NCBI GenBank assembly: GCA_031292435.1
Contig: JARLHD010000422.1
Coordinates: 1-35,378, forward strand
Length of the DNA: 35,378 nucleotides
DNA from: Ignavibacteriaceae bacterium
GTDB taxonomy: Bacteria; Bacteroidota; Ignavibacteria; Ignavibacteriales; Ignavibacteriaceae
Direction: 5' to 3'
This document shows, one piece after another, positions 9,585 through 18,623 of the stretch. The notes under the pieces were generated by a model. The model was not told where the DNA came from. It searched no databases and worked only from the letters and a program-made list of their open reading frames with translations. Numbering within the stretch: position 1 is the stretch's first letter; the number at the start of each line of letters is the position of its first letter. The translations under genes and the position numbers were made by a program.

Positions 9585-9878
9585 TTAACCTGCCATATTT
9601 TTTATGACTAACAACACGAGAAGAGCAGTAATTATTGCAAGCAGAATATAGAAACCAAGAACTTTAAAAGACTGTTTAGTTACAGCTTTTCTGAATTTCC
9701 TTCCCCTCCAATTACAATCCCAACATCTATAATAACCCTTAAAAAATAAATTTTTAAATACTGATTCTTTAAAATTCCTCGTTTTTGACTTGTGTAGAGT
9801 TCCAACCTTTTGGCAAGATGGGCATTTTAACAATGATATATTTCTGGCAACAAAAAAATTCTTTTTATTTAATCCCAT
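9585..9878 (-). CDS. Small zinc-ribbon membrane protein, function unknown
   Basis: A 97-residue protein I cannot assign to a named family. It has two CxxC knuckles, CPSC (19-22) and CWDC (52-55), about 30 residues apart, the layout of a zinc ribbon. A basic stretch (RGRKFRKAVTKQSFK) and one predicted transmembrane helix at about 74-93 follow. The positive-inside rule puts the ribbon in the cytoplasm. It begins 20 bp after the Wzc gene and ends 83 bp before the WaaL-like gene, so it is almost certainly co-transcribed with them. The fixed motif layout and position argue for a real gene. A role in regulating or scaffolding the export machinery is only a guess. Confidence 0.8.
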   Translation of the reverse strand: MGLNKKNFFVARNISLLKCPSCQKVGTLHKSKTRNFKESVFKNLFFKGYYRCWDCNWRGRKFRKAVTKQSFKVLGFYILLAIITALLVLLVIKNMAG

Positions 9879-9898
9879 ATCAAAGGAGACACCAGATT

Positions 9899-12154
9899 TT
9901 ATACTCTATCAGCATTTTTAAAAAATTGTTCTTTATTTTTCTTTTTGCCAGAATAATAATAGTAGTATTTATAGTAGGACCCATACCCTGCTTTATATGA
10001 AAATTTATTAAGGACAGTACCTAAAAATAATGACTGATCATTTTTAATCAGATGTACAGCCTTTTCAACCAAATTCAATTGAGTTGAATCAGTTGACACA
10101 ATAATCATTGCAGCATCGACCAACCTTGATAATATTTCTGTATCAGTGACAGCAATTATGGGGGCAGAATCAAGAATTACTATATCATATTTTTCACGCA
10201 TTTCCCTGAGAAAATCAATCATTCGTTTGGATCCAAGCAGCTCAGAAGGATTCGGAGGAAGAGTTCCTGTTGAAACAATACTCAAGTTTTCAAGTTGAGT
10301 AGGAGTTATTATATCATTTAAGGCAGCGTTTTCAAAAAAATAATCGGTAAATCCAGGGGATTTTAACTTGTTAAACATATTATGAATTCTTGGTTTTCTC
10401 AAATCCGCATCAATCAATAATGTTTTTTTACCATCCTGAGCAAATGCTCCTGCTAAATTTACACTTACAACAGTTTTTCCCTCACCCGGGGCAGCAGAAG
10501 TTACCAGAATAGTTTTCAACACATTTTTGCCGACTTTAGAAAACTGAACCCGGGTACGCAGAGCTTTAAAAGCTTCACTTGGCATAGCATCGGGTTTTTC
10601 AGCGACGATAAATTCACCTCCACCATTTCCGTTAACTCCCATTGATTCAATTACAGGAATCCAAGCAAGTATATTGATATTTCTTCTTTCAAGTTCATCG
10701 GGTGATTTAATCCTGTCATCAAAATAATCTTTAATAAACAAATAACCGAAGCCAGCAATTATTCCAAGAATTAAACCAGTAAAAATTATGAGAGATCTAT
10801 TGGGTTTTGATGGCGTAGCAGATCTCACTGCCTGATCAAAAATAAAAATATTACCAGGTTGGGATTGTTCGTTGATCAATGCTTCCTGATATTTTTCTTC
10901 GAGTAAAGAAAATAATTTTTCCGAAGATTCGCGTATTCTTAACAGCTGCGCATAGTTTATTGTTGTTAAGGGTAGTTTATTAAATTCGGATTCATATTTT
11001 CTTACAATTTCGTTTAACTGATTAAGCTGGCTAGTCAATCCTTTTTCTTTTACTTTGGCATCCAATATTTTAATAGTAAGATCTTTTATAGCATCGGGAT
11101 TACTTGCAAACAGAGCTTGCTTGATGATATTTGTTTTTTCCTGCAATTTCTTCTTCAATACATCAATCTGGTCATCATATTGCTTAGTAATTTGCTGATT
11201 ATATTCTTTTCCTGAACTGTGTATAGAAACAAGATCCTTTTGAATCTGAAGTTTAGCAATTTCCTCCTGAAGTCCAAGTACATATGATTGAGAGGCCTGG
11301 TTTTCAATATATGCAGCAACTTTTGGGTTTTGCTGATTTAGTTCATCCGTTAATTGTGCTAAAACCTTTTCTGTTGCTCCCAGTTCTATTTTTGCTCCGT
11401 CTCTTTGTGCAACTGAATTTGCTAATTGAGAAATAAGAGTTTTAGACTGGTCATCTAATGAAATTACTCCATTTTTAGCCTGAAACTGGCTTAGTGTAGA
11501 TTCAGATTCTTTCAATTCATTCTGTTTCTCCTGAACATGAGTCAGAAGAAAATCCTTAACCATCGTTAATTGGTCCCTGTTTAATTCAAGGTTAAATCTT
11601 TTATAAACATTTGCATAAATATTAGCAATTAATGCTGCATTATCAGGAGAAAGAGATTCTACTGAAATATCTACAATATTCATCCCGCTTCTTTGTTCAA
11701 TAATTACCGCCGATCTTAGATTCCTAACTACATCGTCGATAGATAGTTTTTTAGTTTCATCCCGAGATAAAAAAGAACTATTAGTACTATATAAAAAACT
11801 ATCCAATTTCCCTTTCGATTTAAGTGTATCCAACAAAACTTCAGCTACGTTCTGGCGAACGTTGCTACTTTTCATGATTTCGATTTCAGTTTGAATAAAC
11901 CGGTCATCTGTTAATCCCTGAAGCTCCGGAGAAAGACTTGCATCCAGAACACCACCTTTAGGTTTTGATATTTTTAAAGATGTAGTAGATTTATAAATAT
12001 CTTTATAATGAAGTGCAAAAATGATCGAAATAATCAAACTGCTGACAATAATTATGAAAATCGGATAAGGATCATTTCTTACCAAATTAATAAAATCTTT
12101 AAAACCTCTTGAAGAATTATCTATTTCAAATTCTTTTTCTGAATATTCGCTCAT
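9899..12154 (-). CDS. wzc: Wzc-type polysaccharide co-polymerase and tyrosine autokinase
   Basis: A 751-residue inner-membrane protein combining a Wzz-type chain-length domain with a cytoplasmic BY-kinase. A helix at about 31-50, a long periplasmic coiled-coil region (about 190-430), and a second helix at about 454-474 precede the kinase. The kinase shows Walker A SAAPGEGKT (553-561), Walker A' LLIDADLRKP (579-588) and Walker B VILDSAP. The C-terminal tail has nine tyrosines between 720 and 734, including five in a row, the expected autophosphorylation cluster. Cycles of phosphorylation of such tails control polymer length and export. The start ATG overlaps the SLBB gene stop (ATGA), which fits two partners made in fixed ratio. 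No cognate phosphatase is visible in the window. Confidence 0.96.
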   Translation of the reverse strand: MSEYSEKEFEIDNSSRGFKDFINLVRNDPYPIFIIIVSSLIISIIFALHYKDIYKSTTSLKISKPKGGVLDASLSPELQGLTDDRFIQTEIEIMKSSNVRQNVAEVLLDTLKSKGKLDSFLYSTNSSFLSRDETKKLSIDDVVRNLRSAVIIEQRSGMNIVDISVESLSPDNAALIANIYANVYKRFNLELNRDQLTMVKDFLLTHVQEKQNELKESESTLSQFQAKNGVISLDDQSKTLISQLANSVAQRDGAKIELGATEKVLAQLTDELNQQNPKVAAYIENQASQSYVLGLQEEIAKLQIQKDLVSIHSSGKEYNQQITKQYDDQIDVLKKKLQEKTNIIKQALFASNPDAIKDLTIKILDAKVKEKGLTSQLNQLNEIVRKYESEFNKLPLTTINYAQLLRIRESSEKLFSLLEEKYQEALINEQSQPGNIFIFDQAVRSATPSKPNRSLIIFTGLILGIIAGFGYLFIKDYFDDRIKSPDELERRNINILAWIPVIESMGVNGNGGGEFIVAEKPDAMPSEAFKALRTRVQFSKVGKNVLKTILVTSAAPGEGKTVVSVNLAGAFAQDGKKTLLIDADLRKPRIHNMFNKLKSPGFTDYFFENAALNDIITPTQLENLSIVSTGTLPPNPSELLGSKRMIDFLREMREKYDIVILDSAPIIAVTDTEILSRLVDAAMIIVSTDSTQLNLVEKAVHLIKNDQSLFLGTVLNKFSYKAGYGSYYKYYYYYSGKKKNKEQFFKNADRV

Positions 12155-12660
12155 TTTTGCCTAACTAAAATTATGACTGAAATTAACACAGAAACTATAG
12201 ATAAAATTGTTCCTATATAGTCCCGTAAATAAAACCTAGGTGACCCTGATACAAGTAAAACATCGCCAGCTTTTAAGGATTGTAAAGAGCTGTCAACTTT
12301 AATATCAGGGTCCATCAAAAAATCGTTATAGCTCAGATTAAAAATCTTTTGTTTAGAAGTTGCGCTATCCGTCCGAACAATTCTCATTTCTTCTAATCGT
12401 GCTTCATCAGTAGGTCCCCCAGCATAAGAGATAAGATCATTAACATTACTATAAACAGGGATTATATATTTCCCGGGGAACCTTACAAATCCCCAAACAG
12501 AAACTTTAATATTGACTGCACTTGGATCGGAGCAATCAAAGAAACCACCCTGAGTCAGACCGATTCTATTTAATCCGCTTCCCATTTGTACATCATTATT
12601 TTGAGCAAATGCTATAACAGGAAATACAGTTAAGGTAATAATAAGAAAGATTTTTTTCAA
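12151..12660 (-). CDS. Short SLBB-domain polysaccharide export protein
   Basis: A 169-residue protein with a signal peptide (MKKIFLIITLTVFPVIAFAQ) and one SLBB domain at about 50-140 (VSVWGFVRFPGKYIIP, NDLISYAGGPTDEARLEEM, LKAGDVLLV). A hydrophobic helix at 147-166 is followed by RQK. Canonical Wza-type exporters are about twice this length and begin with a Poly_export domain before two SLBB domains; that domain is not visible here. The start is TTG at 12660: no in-frame ATG exists nearby upstream, the signal peptide begins exactly there, and GGAG lies about 10 bases before it. The gene overlaps the Wzc start by 4 bp, pointing to a partnership with Wzc. Confidence 0.88.
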   Translation of the reverse strand: MKKIFLIITLTVFPVIAFAQNNDVQMGSGLNRIGLTQGGFFDCSDPSAVNIKVSVWGFVRFPGKYIIPVYSNVNDLISYAGGPTDEARLEEMRIVRTDSATSKQKIFNLSYNDFLMDPDIKVDSSLQSLKAGDVLLVSGSPRFYLRDYIGTILSIVSVLISVIILVRQK

Positions 12661-12706
12661 ACTCTTTTTACTCCATAATGTCTGATTATTAAATAAAATG
12701 ACATTA

Positions 12707-12735
12707 AATATAGCATTTGCAGCTAATTAAATCAA
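12707..12735 (-). promoter_or_regulatory. Candidate sigma70-like promoter upstream of the SLBB/wzc genes
   Basis: In the 121 bp gap, the widest of the window, the minus strand carries TTGATT (12735-12730), a 17-nt spacer and TATATT (12712-12707). TGC directly before the second box gives an extended -10 form. Initiation would fall near 12700, leaving about 40 nt before the TTG start. Spacing and boxes are good, but the DNA is AT-rich and the organism's promoter consensus is unknown to me, so chance is possible. Confidence 0.4.
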
Positions 12736-12781
12736 TAAAAGTGGTGTACTGATTAAGGTTAAAATTTTATCTCTTTTTTGC

Positions 12782-14395
12782 TTAGAATCCATAATTTATT
12801 GAAAAAGTCAAATAATTATCATTTATTGTATTGAAATTACCAGATGTTAATTCTTTATCAATCTTTTCCCAGTTAAATCCAACCTTTATAAAAAAATCGT
12901 TTATTAATTCATAACTTATTAAAGTATTGATTAGCCTGTAGTTTGTCCTCAAGCCAAACAAAAAGTTCTGACCGGGTTGATAAAGAAGTTCTCCTAATTG
13001 CGGAGTATGCCCTTTTCGAATATAATCATAGGAAACGAGTAAATTTAATCCTCTAAGTATCTTTTTGGTTACGGAAAAATGAACCTGGTCTCCATTGCTT
13101 CCAATCCAGTGTCCCATCTGGTATCGATAATTAGTATAGAGCTGTGCATCATCTTCATGAAAATATACATCCGGGTCTAATTTTGTATATTCAAGGTTAA
13201 AACTGACATCTTTTATTCCCGGATCGATAATTATCGTCCCCACAGTATAGGCTACTGCCTTAGGAGCATCTATTCCTTTCAGGTATTTAGTTAGAGTCAA
13301 TTCATCAATAAACAAAGTTGTGTAGAATTTGGTGTTTAAATATGAGTTCTTATAGCTAATATTTGAAAATAGCTGAGCATTACCCCCATTCGCATCAGTA
13401 AAATTCTGATAATGGTCAACAAGCCGGAAAAAAAGCATGGGAATAAGATAAATTGGCTGAAACCTGTCACTATATATTACTGATTCGCCAAGTGAAATAT
13501 TCAGATTAGAATATGGTCTAACTGTAAGAATGTGTGCAACCATATATTTTTCAACAAGATCAGAATGAATTCTAGTTGGATTTTTATTTATTCTAATTGA
13601 ATTTGAGTCAATAACACCTGAGATTAATAAACCATGAAAATAAGTAAAATCCAACCAGGAAACAGGATACACGTTTAGTTTAATAAAAGGAAAAGAAGGA
13701 GCATTTTCAGATAGAATAATCTGACCACTTTTACCACTTCCCCAGACAAAATAATCTTTACCTAATGAAAAATCTCCCCAATTCCAACTATAGGCTAAAT
13801 TCCCATTAACCTCATCATAATCATTGCTTGTAAAAAAGGCTATTCCTGTAGTATTTGAAAATTTATTAAGCAATCCATCGTTAATATTACTAACATGGTT
13901 ATCTCTAAAATTAAGATTAAATCCGACATTAGATCCAATTGATCCCAAAAGATTTACTCCATTCCAACTATGATTTTTAATACTAAAGGATTTCAAGTCA
14001 TACCCAAAAACCGGATCCGCCGAAATGGAGAATAGTGAATCATAATAAGTAAAAACCCTAAATCTTTTTTCATCATTAAAATTGAAGAAGCTAGTTACAG
14101 TTTCCAATTTAACTTTGCTAAACTTTTTCAATTCGAGGAAATATTCTTTAGCATAAAAATCCAGTTCTTCTACTTCGATCCCAGTAAGATAATTTTTTTT
14201 TGACTCCAATTCATATATCTTACCACTGATATAGTCTCTTGAAAGAGGTTTAATTTCATCATTAAAGGAAATTATTCCCTTAATTGAAAGAGATGATAAA
14301 AAATCATAAACATTATTATCCGGGGAAACGAATATAATTTGAGAATAAACACTAATAAAAGGCAATATGACCAACGAAAGAATAAAACACTTCAT
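12782..14395 (-). CDS. Wzi-like outer-membrane capsule assembly protein
   Basis: A 537-residue protein with an N-terminal signal peptide (MKCFILSLVILPFISVYS) and a long run of alternating aromatic/polar strands typical of an outer-membrane beta-barrel, ending in FSINYGF with a terminal Phe. The segment WGDFSLGKDYFVWGSGKSG, followed by SENAPSFPFIKLNVYP, resembles the Caps_assemb_Wzi family, whose founding member helps organise capsule at the surface. An N-terminal helical region (about 25-90) precedes the barrel. It follows pglF by 16 bp and precedes the candidate promoter of the export genes. Family assignment is by motif and context. Confidence 0.82.
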   Translation of the reverse strand: MKCFILSLVILPFISVYSQIIFVSPDNNVYDFLSSLSIKGIISFNDEIKPLSRDYISGKIYELESKKNYLTGIEVEELDFYAKEYFLELKKFSKVKLETVTSFFNFNDEKRFRVFTYYDSLFSISADPVFGYDLKSFSIKNHSWNGVNLLGSIGSNVGFNLNFRDNHVSNINDGLLNKFSNTTGIAFFTSNDYDEVNGNLAYSWNWGDFSLGKDYFVWGSGKSGQIILSENAPSFPFIKLNVYPVSWLDFTYFHGLLISGVIDSNSIRINKNPTRIHSDLVEKYMVAHILTVRPYSNLNISLGESVIYSDRFQPIYLIPMLFFRLVDHYQNFTDANGGNAQLFSNISYKNSYLNTKFYTTLFIDELTLTKYLKGIDAPKAVAYTVGTIIIDPGIKDVSFNLEYTKLDPDVYFHEDDAQLYTNYRYQMGHWIGSNGDQVHFSVTKKILRGLNLLVSYDYIRKGHTPQLGELLYQPGQNFLFGLRTNYRLINTLISYELINDFFIKVGFNWEKIDKELTSGNFNTINDNYLTFSINYGF

Positions 14396-14411
14396 AAATA
14401 TTTGATACGGG

Positions 14412-16406
14412 TTAGAATAATGAAACTTTTTTTTCTAATGACAGAGAAAATAAAGATTGACCTGAAGGAGTCATTCTATCAATACCATCAAGGTGATTCT
14501 TTCCGGGTGAATATTCCGGCAATAAATTCATTAAACCGAGCAATATCTCTGATTTATCACCTGTCTGAGCTGATTTAATCAAGTAATCAATCCGTGGGAT
14601 CAAATTATCAACAACGAGTTCACTTGAATTTCTTGCAATAAATATTTTCTCATGAACTGTTTTTTCATAATTCTCACCATCGACAAATAATTCTTCGAAT
14701 AATTTTTCACCCGGCCTTAATCCAGTAAATACAATTTTAATATCCTTTCCTTCGATCAATCCCGAGAGCTTAATAAGATCTTTAGCAAGGTCAATGATCT
14801 TAATTGGTTTCCCCATATCCAGCATGAATATTTCGCCTCCTTTACCCAGGACTGAAGCCTGAAGGACTAATTGTACTGCTTCGGGAATGGTAATTAAATA
14901 GCGAATAATATCCGGATGTGTTACAGTAAGTGGACCGCCTTTTTCCAATTGTTTTTTAAAAGTCTTAACAACACTTCCACGGCTGCCTAATACATTGCCA
15001 AACCGGACGGCACAATAACAATATCCCGAGTTTACGGCTGCATTATGAACAATCATTTCTGCAAGTCTCTTACTAGCTCCCATAATACTAGTAGGGTTCA
15101 CAGCCTTATCAGTAGAAATTAAAACAAAATTTTTAACATTGAATTTCAGAGAGACATCAACTAAATTTTTCGTACCCAATACATTATTTGTAATTGCCTC
15201 TGAGGGGTTTTCTTCCATTAACGGAACGTGTTTATGCGCAGCGGCATGAATAACCACATCCGGTTTAAATTCTTCGAATACATTTTCCAACCTATCTATA
15301 AATCTAAGGTCAGCTATCCGGCATCTTAATTTAATATTCTGCCCCGGGGAATTAATTTTAGATATTCTTTCCTTCAGTTCGTAATCAATTTCAAATATGG
15401 AATTCTCTCCATGCCCTAATAATAATATTTCAGACGGGCAGACATTTATAATCTGCCTGCATAATTCACTACCTATAGATCCACCAGCCCCAGTAATAAG
15501 CACTTTTTTCCCTGATAAAAAATTACTAACTTTTTCAATATTAGTTTTAATACTTTCACGTCGCAAAAGATCTTCAATTTCAATTTTCCGGATATGGTCG
15601 ATGGTAACTTTACCCCCAACCATTTCAAACAATCCGGGCATAGTAAAGGTTTCCACATTTACCTGCCGGCAAATTTCCATAATTTCTCTGATAGTCAAGC
15701 CAGGGGCAGACGGCATTGCAATCAATATTTTTTTTACGGCATATTTTTTAACAATCTCCGGTATTAAATTCCTTCCCCCTTTAACTTCAATACCTCTTAT
15801 CCGATACCCATGTTTTTCTCTATTATCATCTACAAATGCTACCGGGATTAAACCTACCTGGGGATGTCTTTGTAATTCTTCAGCCATACTCACGCCGGCA
15901 TCACCAGCACCTACAATCAGAGTATTGGCACTTTGAAAATTTTTTACAAGGTATAGTCTTTCTACGGAGCGCTGAGACAGGCGGATACTAAACCTTGAGA
16001 TAGCAACAAAAGCCAGAGCGATAAAACAATCAATAATAGAGAAATAACGAGGTAGAATACCTAACTCTAACCATTTAAATGAGAGATTTTTGAGTATAGT
16101 AAAGATAATATATTGAAGCAGTATAGTATTTAAGGTAATAAAAATCAGCTTCGCCAGATCATCAATACTTGCTTTTTTCCAAAAGCTCCTGTAAAGTCCA
16201 AAGAAATAAAAAATAGTAAGTTTAATAATAGTAAACAATATTGTTGCCGCTATTATCGGCAGGAGATAGATTGAAAAATCTATATGCCAGTCCAAGCTAA
16301 TGTACAGAGTAATTAAAGGACTGAATAGAACGACGACAATGTCAATTAAAAAGAAATGACGATTTCTTAATTTCCCTGTTTGATCTAATAAATATTTAAT
16401 TGCCAT
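14412..16406 (-). CDS. pglF: PglF/WbpM-type membrane UDP-GlcNAc 4,6-dehydratase
   Basis: A 664-residue enzyme, the usual length for the membrane-anchored class. Four helices occupy about 18-140, then a first Rossmann-like domain starts (IVGAGDAG, 164-171), and a catalytic SDR domain follows with the NAD(P) loop GAGGSIGSELC (306-316). The active site reads STDKAVNPTSIMGASKRLAE (431-450): Asp433 and Lys434 followed by Met442-x3-Lys446, where the ordinary SDR Tyr is replaced by Met, a hallmark of this family. It converts UDP-GlcNAc to the 4-keto-6-deoxy sugar. PglE-, PglD- and PglC-like genes lie just upstream, so a 2,4-diacetamido-trideoxy sugar is the likely product. The start is 67 bp from the epimerase gene. 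Confidence 0.94.
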   Translation of the reverse strand: MAIKYLLDQTGKLRNRHFFLIDIVVVLFSPLITLYISLDWHIDFSIYLLPIIAATILFTIIKLTIFYFFGLYRSFWKKASIDDLAKLIFITLNTILLQYIIFTILKNLSFKWLELGILPRYFSIIDCFIALAFVAISRFSIRLSQRSVERLYLVKNFQSANTLIVGAGDAGVSMAEELQRHPQVGLIPVAFVDDNREKHGYRIRGIEVKGGRNLIPEIVKKYAVKKILIAMPSAPGLTIREIMEICRQVNVETFTMPGLFEMVGGKVTIDHIRKIEIEDLLRRESIKTNIEKVSNFLSGKKVLITGAGGSIGSELCRQIINVCPSEILLLGHGENSIFEIDYELKERISKINSPGQNIKLRCRIADLRFIDRLENVFEEFKPDVVIHAAAHKHVPLMEENPSEAITNNVLGTKNLVDVSLKFNVKNFVLISTDKAVNPTSIMGASKRLAEMIVHNAAVNSGYCYCAVRFGNVLGSRGSVVKTFKKQLEKGGPLTVTHPDIIRYLITIPEAVQLVLQASVLGKGGEIFMLDMGKPIKIIDLAKDLIKLSGLIEGKDIKIVFTGLRPGEKLFEELFVDGENYEKTVHEKIFIARNSSELVVDNLIPRIDYLIKSAQTGDKSEILLGLMNLLPEYSPGKNHLDGIDRMTPSGQSLFSLSLEKKVSLF

Positions 16407-16473
16407 AGAAGATCCATCTTTAAAAAAATATTATCATATTAATTATTGAATATTAGAGTCATTTTGAAAAGTT

Positions 16474-17475
16474 TTATGCTTTTGGAGATAAATTTTTCCA
16501 GTACCAATCCACAGCCAATTTCAGTCCCTCAATAAGATTGAATTCCGGTTTATAGCCCAAAAGGACTTCAGCTTTTTTGATTGAAGCTAATGAATGAATA
16601 ATATCCCCTTTACGGAAGGGGCCATAATTTACAGGAACCTTTGAAATATCAGCATCATAATTAGTCAAATAAATTTTCAAATAATTAACCATTGCATTCA
16701 AATCATATCTATCTCCAACTGCGGCATTAAAAATCTGGCCTATAGCTTCTGAATTTTCGGTCAATGCCGCAAGATTGTTAATCTGAATAATATTATCTAT
16801 ATAAGTAAAATCCCTTGAAGTGGTCCCATCACCATGAATTAAAGGAGATTTGTGTTCCATTAATAACATAGTAAATTTGGGAATAACAGCAGCATACGCG
16901 CCTTCAGGGTCCTGTCTGCGTCCATATACATTAAAATAACGCAGCCCTATTGTCTGAATATTATAATTAAGCTGAAATACATGAGCATACAATTCATTTA
17001 CATATTTTGTTACAGCATAGGGAGAAAGAGGTTTACCAATGAAGTCTTCAACTTTGGGAAGAATTTCAGAATCACCATAAGTGGAAGAACTAGCAGCATA
17101 AACAAAGCGTTTTACTTTTAAATCCCTAGCGGCAATAAGCATATTCAGGAAACCGCTAATATTTACAGAGTTAGTAGTAAGCGGGTCGTTAATTGAGCGT
17201 GGAACGGAACCGAGGGCAGCTTCATGAAAAATCAAATCAACATTGTCAGCAGCTTTTTTGCAATCATCCAAATTTCTAATATCACCGACAATCAGCTTAA
17301 AATATTTGTTATTTAGAAATTCCCGGATGTTTTCAACACGTCCTGTAGAAAAATTATCCAAACAAACAACTTCATTTCCGTATTTTAATAAATCTTCACA
17401 AAGATTGGAACCAATAAACCCTGCACCACCAGTTACAAGTACCCGTTTATTTTTTATTTTTATCCGGTTATCCAT
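16474..17475 (-). CDS. NAD-dependent C4 epimerase, WbpP/UDP-GlcNAc 4-epimerase-like
   Basis: A 333-residue extended SDR enzyme. It has the NAD loop TGGAGFIGSN (15-24), HEAALGSVPRSINDP (84-98), the serine region YAASSSTYGD (126-135), and the catalytic Y153-x3-K157 in SPYAVTKY. YGRRQDPEGAYAAVIPKF resembles the WbpP/TviC group, which prefers N-acetylated hexosamines and interconverts UDP-GlcNAc with UDP-GalNAc. This is a family-level inference; UDP-Glc/Gal activity cannot be excluded. Its ATG overlaps the end of the aminotransferase gene by 8 bp. It could supply GalNAc as the sugar after the starter, as in Campylobacter N-glycans. Confidence 0.9.
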   Translation of the reverse strand: MDNRIKIKNKRVLVTGGAGFIGSNLCEDLLKYGNEVVCLDNFSTGRVENIREFLNNKYFKLIVGDIRNLDDCKKAADNVDLIFHEAALGSVPRSINDPLTTNSVNISGFLNMLIAARDLKVKRFVYAASSSTYGDSEILPKVEDFIGKPLSPYAVTKYVNELYAHVFQLNYNIQTIGLRYFNVYGRRQDPEGAYAAVIPKFTMLLMEHKSPLIHGDGTTSRDFTYIDNIIQINNLAALTENSEAIGQIFNAAVGDRYDLNAMVNYLKIYLTNYDADISKVPVNYGPFRKGDIIHSLASIKKAEVLLGYKPEFNLIEGLKLAVDWYWKNLSPKA

Positions 17476-18616
17476 TATTAAAAACAGATTTAAAACAATT
17501 TATAATTCTTAGTCTACTTTCGGAAGAAAGATTTGATCCGGAGGGGAGGCACAGTCCATTCTCAAATAATTTTTCAGAAGTATGATCACCATAGAAGGGA
17601 TATTTCTCAAAAACAGGTTGTAAATGCATTGGTTTCCATAAAGGACGACATTCTATATTTTCATTTACCATAGCAATGCGTAAATCTTCCCTGGTTATAC
17701 CGCCAGTCTTTTGCGGGTCAATAATAATAGTTGTAAGCCATCGATTCGAGAAGCACCCCATTTTTTCAACTTGAAAATCAATTCCCGGAAATCTACCGAT
17801 TTCATTTTCATAGAACTTAAAATTATCTCTCCGTTGTTTAACCCTTTGATCAAGCACCTTAATCTGGCCTCTACCAATACCAGCACAAACATTACTCATT
17901 CTATAATTATAACCGATTTCAGAATGCTGATAGTGGGGTGCATTATCACGTGCCTGAGTAGAAAGAAATCTTGCTTTTTCAATATAATTTTTATTATCGG
18001 AAATAAGGGCCCCTCCTCCGGAAGTAGTGATAATTTTATTTCCGTTAAAGGAGAGAATACCCATGACACCGAAGGAACCAAGAGGTTTTCCATTATAACT
18101 AGATCCAAGAGCTTCAGCTGCATCCTCAATAACGGGTATTTCATATTTATTAGCTATTCCCATTACATTATTCATTTCAGCAGGCATACCGTAAAGGTGG
18201 ACGATAATAATTGCTTTAGGTTTTTTATTTTTAGCAATTCTATCTAAAATGGCAGCTTCAAGAAATTCGGGATTCATATTCCATGCAAGTTTTTCACTAT
18301 CAACAAAAACGGGATTAGCCTTAAGATATAAAATCGGATTGGCCGAAGCAGAAAAAGTAAAAGATGAACAAATAACTTCATCACCTTCCTTTACACCCAA
18401 AAGAATAAGTGAGAGGTGAATAGCGGCAGTACCTGAACTTAATGCTGCTGAATATGTACAACCTGTGTAATTGCATAAATCCTGCTCAAATCCATTTACA
18501 TTAGGTCCAAGCGGGGCAATCCAGTTAGTATCAAAAGCCTCTTTAACAAATTTGAATTCCTCTTCACCCATATGAGGAGACGAAAGCCAGATTTTAGGTT
18601 TTATAATATTGGTCAT
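17468..18616 (-). CDS. pglE: PglE-like UDP-4-keto-sugar C4 aminotransferase (DegT/DnrJ/EryC1)
   Basis: A 382-residue PLP enzyme of the DegT family, a cytoplasmic dimer by homology. It has the SGTAAIHLSL loop (61-70), IEDAAEALGSSYNGK (163-177, with the ring-stacking Asp), and the Schiff-base lysine K194 in SFNGNKIITTSGGG. It should transfer an amino group to C4 of the 4-keto-6-deoxy sugar made by the PglF-like enzyme. The N-terminus (WLSSPHMGEEEFKFVKEAF) is like PglE. It is flanked by the PglD-like gene 7 bp upstream and overlaps the epimerase gene downstream. An aminotransferase of a related pathway is the main alternative. Confidence 0.92.
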   Translation of the reverse strand: MTNIIKPKIWLSSPHMGEEEFKFVKEAFDTNWIAPLGPNVNGFEQDLCNYTGCTYSAALSSGTAAIHLSLILLGVKEGDEVICSSFTFSASANPILYLKANPVFVDSEKLAWNMNPEFLEAAILDRIAKNKKPKAIIIVHLYGMPAEMNNVMGIANKYEIPVIEDAAEALGSSYNGKPLGSFGVMGILSFNGNKIITTSGGGALISDNKNYIEKARFLSTQARDNAPHYQHSEIGYNYRMSNVCAGIGRGQIKVLDQRVKQRRDNFKFYENEIGRFPGIDFQVEKMGCFSNRWLTTIIIDPQKTGGITREDLRIAMVNENIECRPLWKPMHLQPVFEKYPFYGDHTSEKLFENGLCLPSGSNLSSESRLRIINCFKSVFNNG

Positions 18617-18623
18617 TTAAATA

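Noticed and set aside
15397..15936. A 179-codon plus-strand open frame opposite pglF
   Set aside because: The minus-strand gene is intact with both Rossmann loops and the active-site motif; the plus-strand product shows no recognisable domain and looks like an antisense shadow.
16407..16473. Possible extended -10 promoter (TGATAATAT, box at 16433-16428) before pglF
   Set aside because: No acceptable -35 box at the right distance and the gap is very AT-rich, so chance is a sufficient explanation.
17711..18247. A 178-codon plus-strand open frame opposite the PglE-like gene
   Set aside because: It lies antisense to the PLP-binding core of an intact DegT enzyme and its translation has no domain features.
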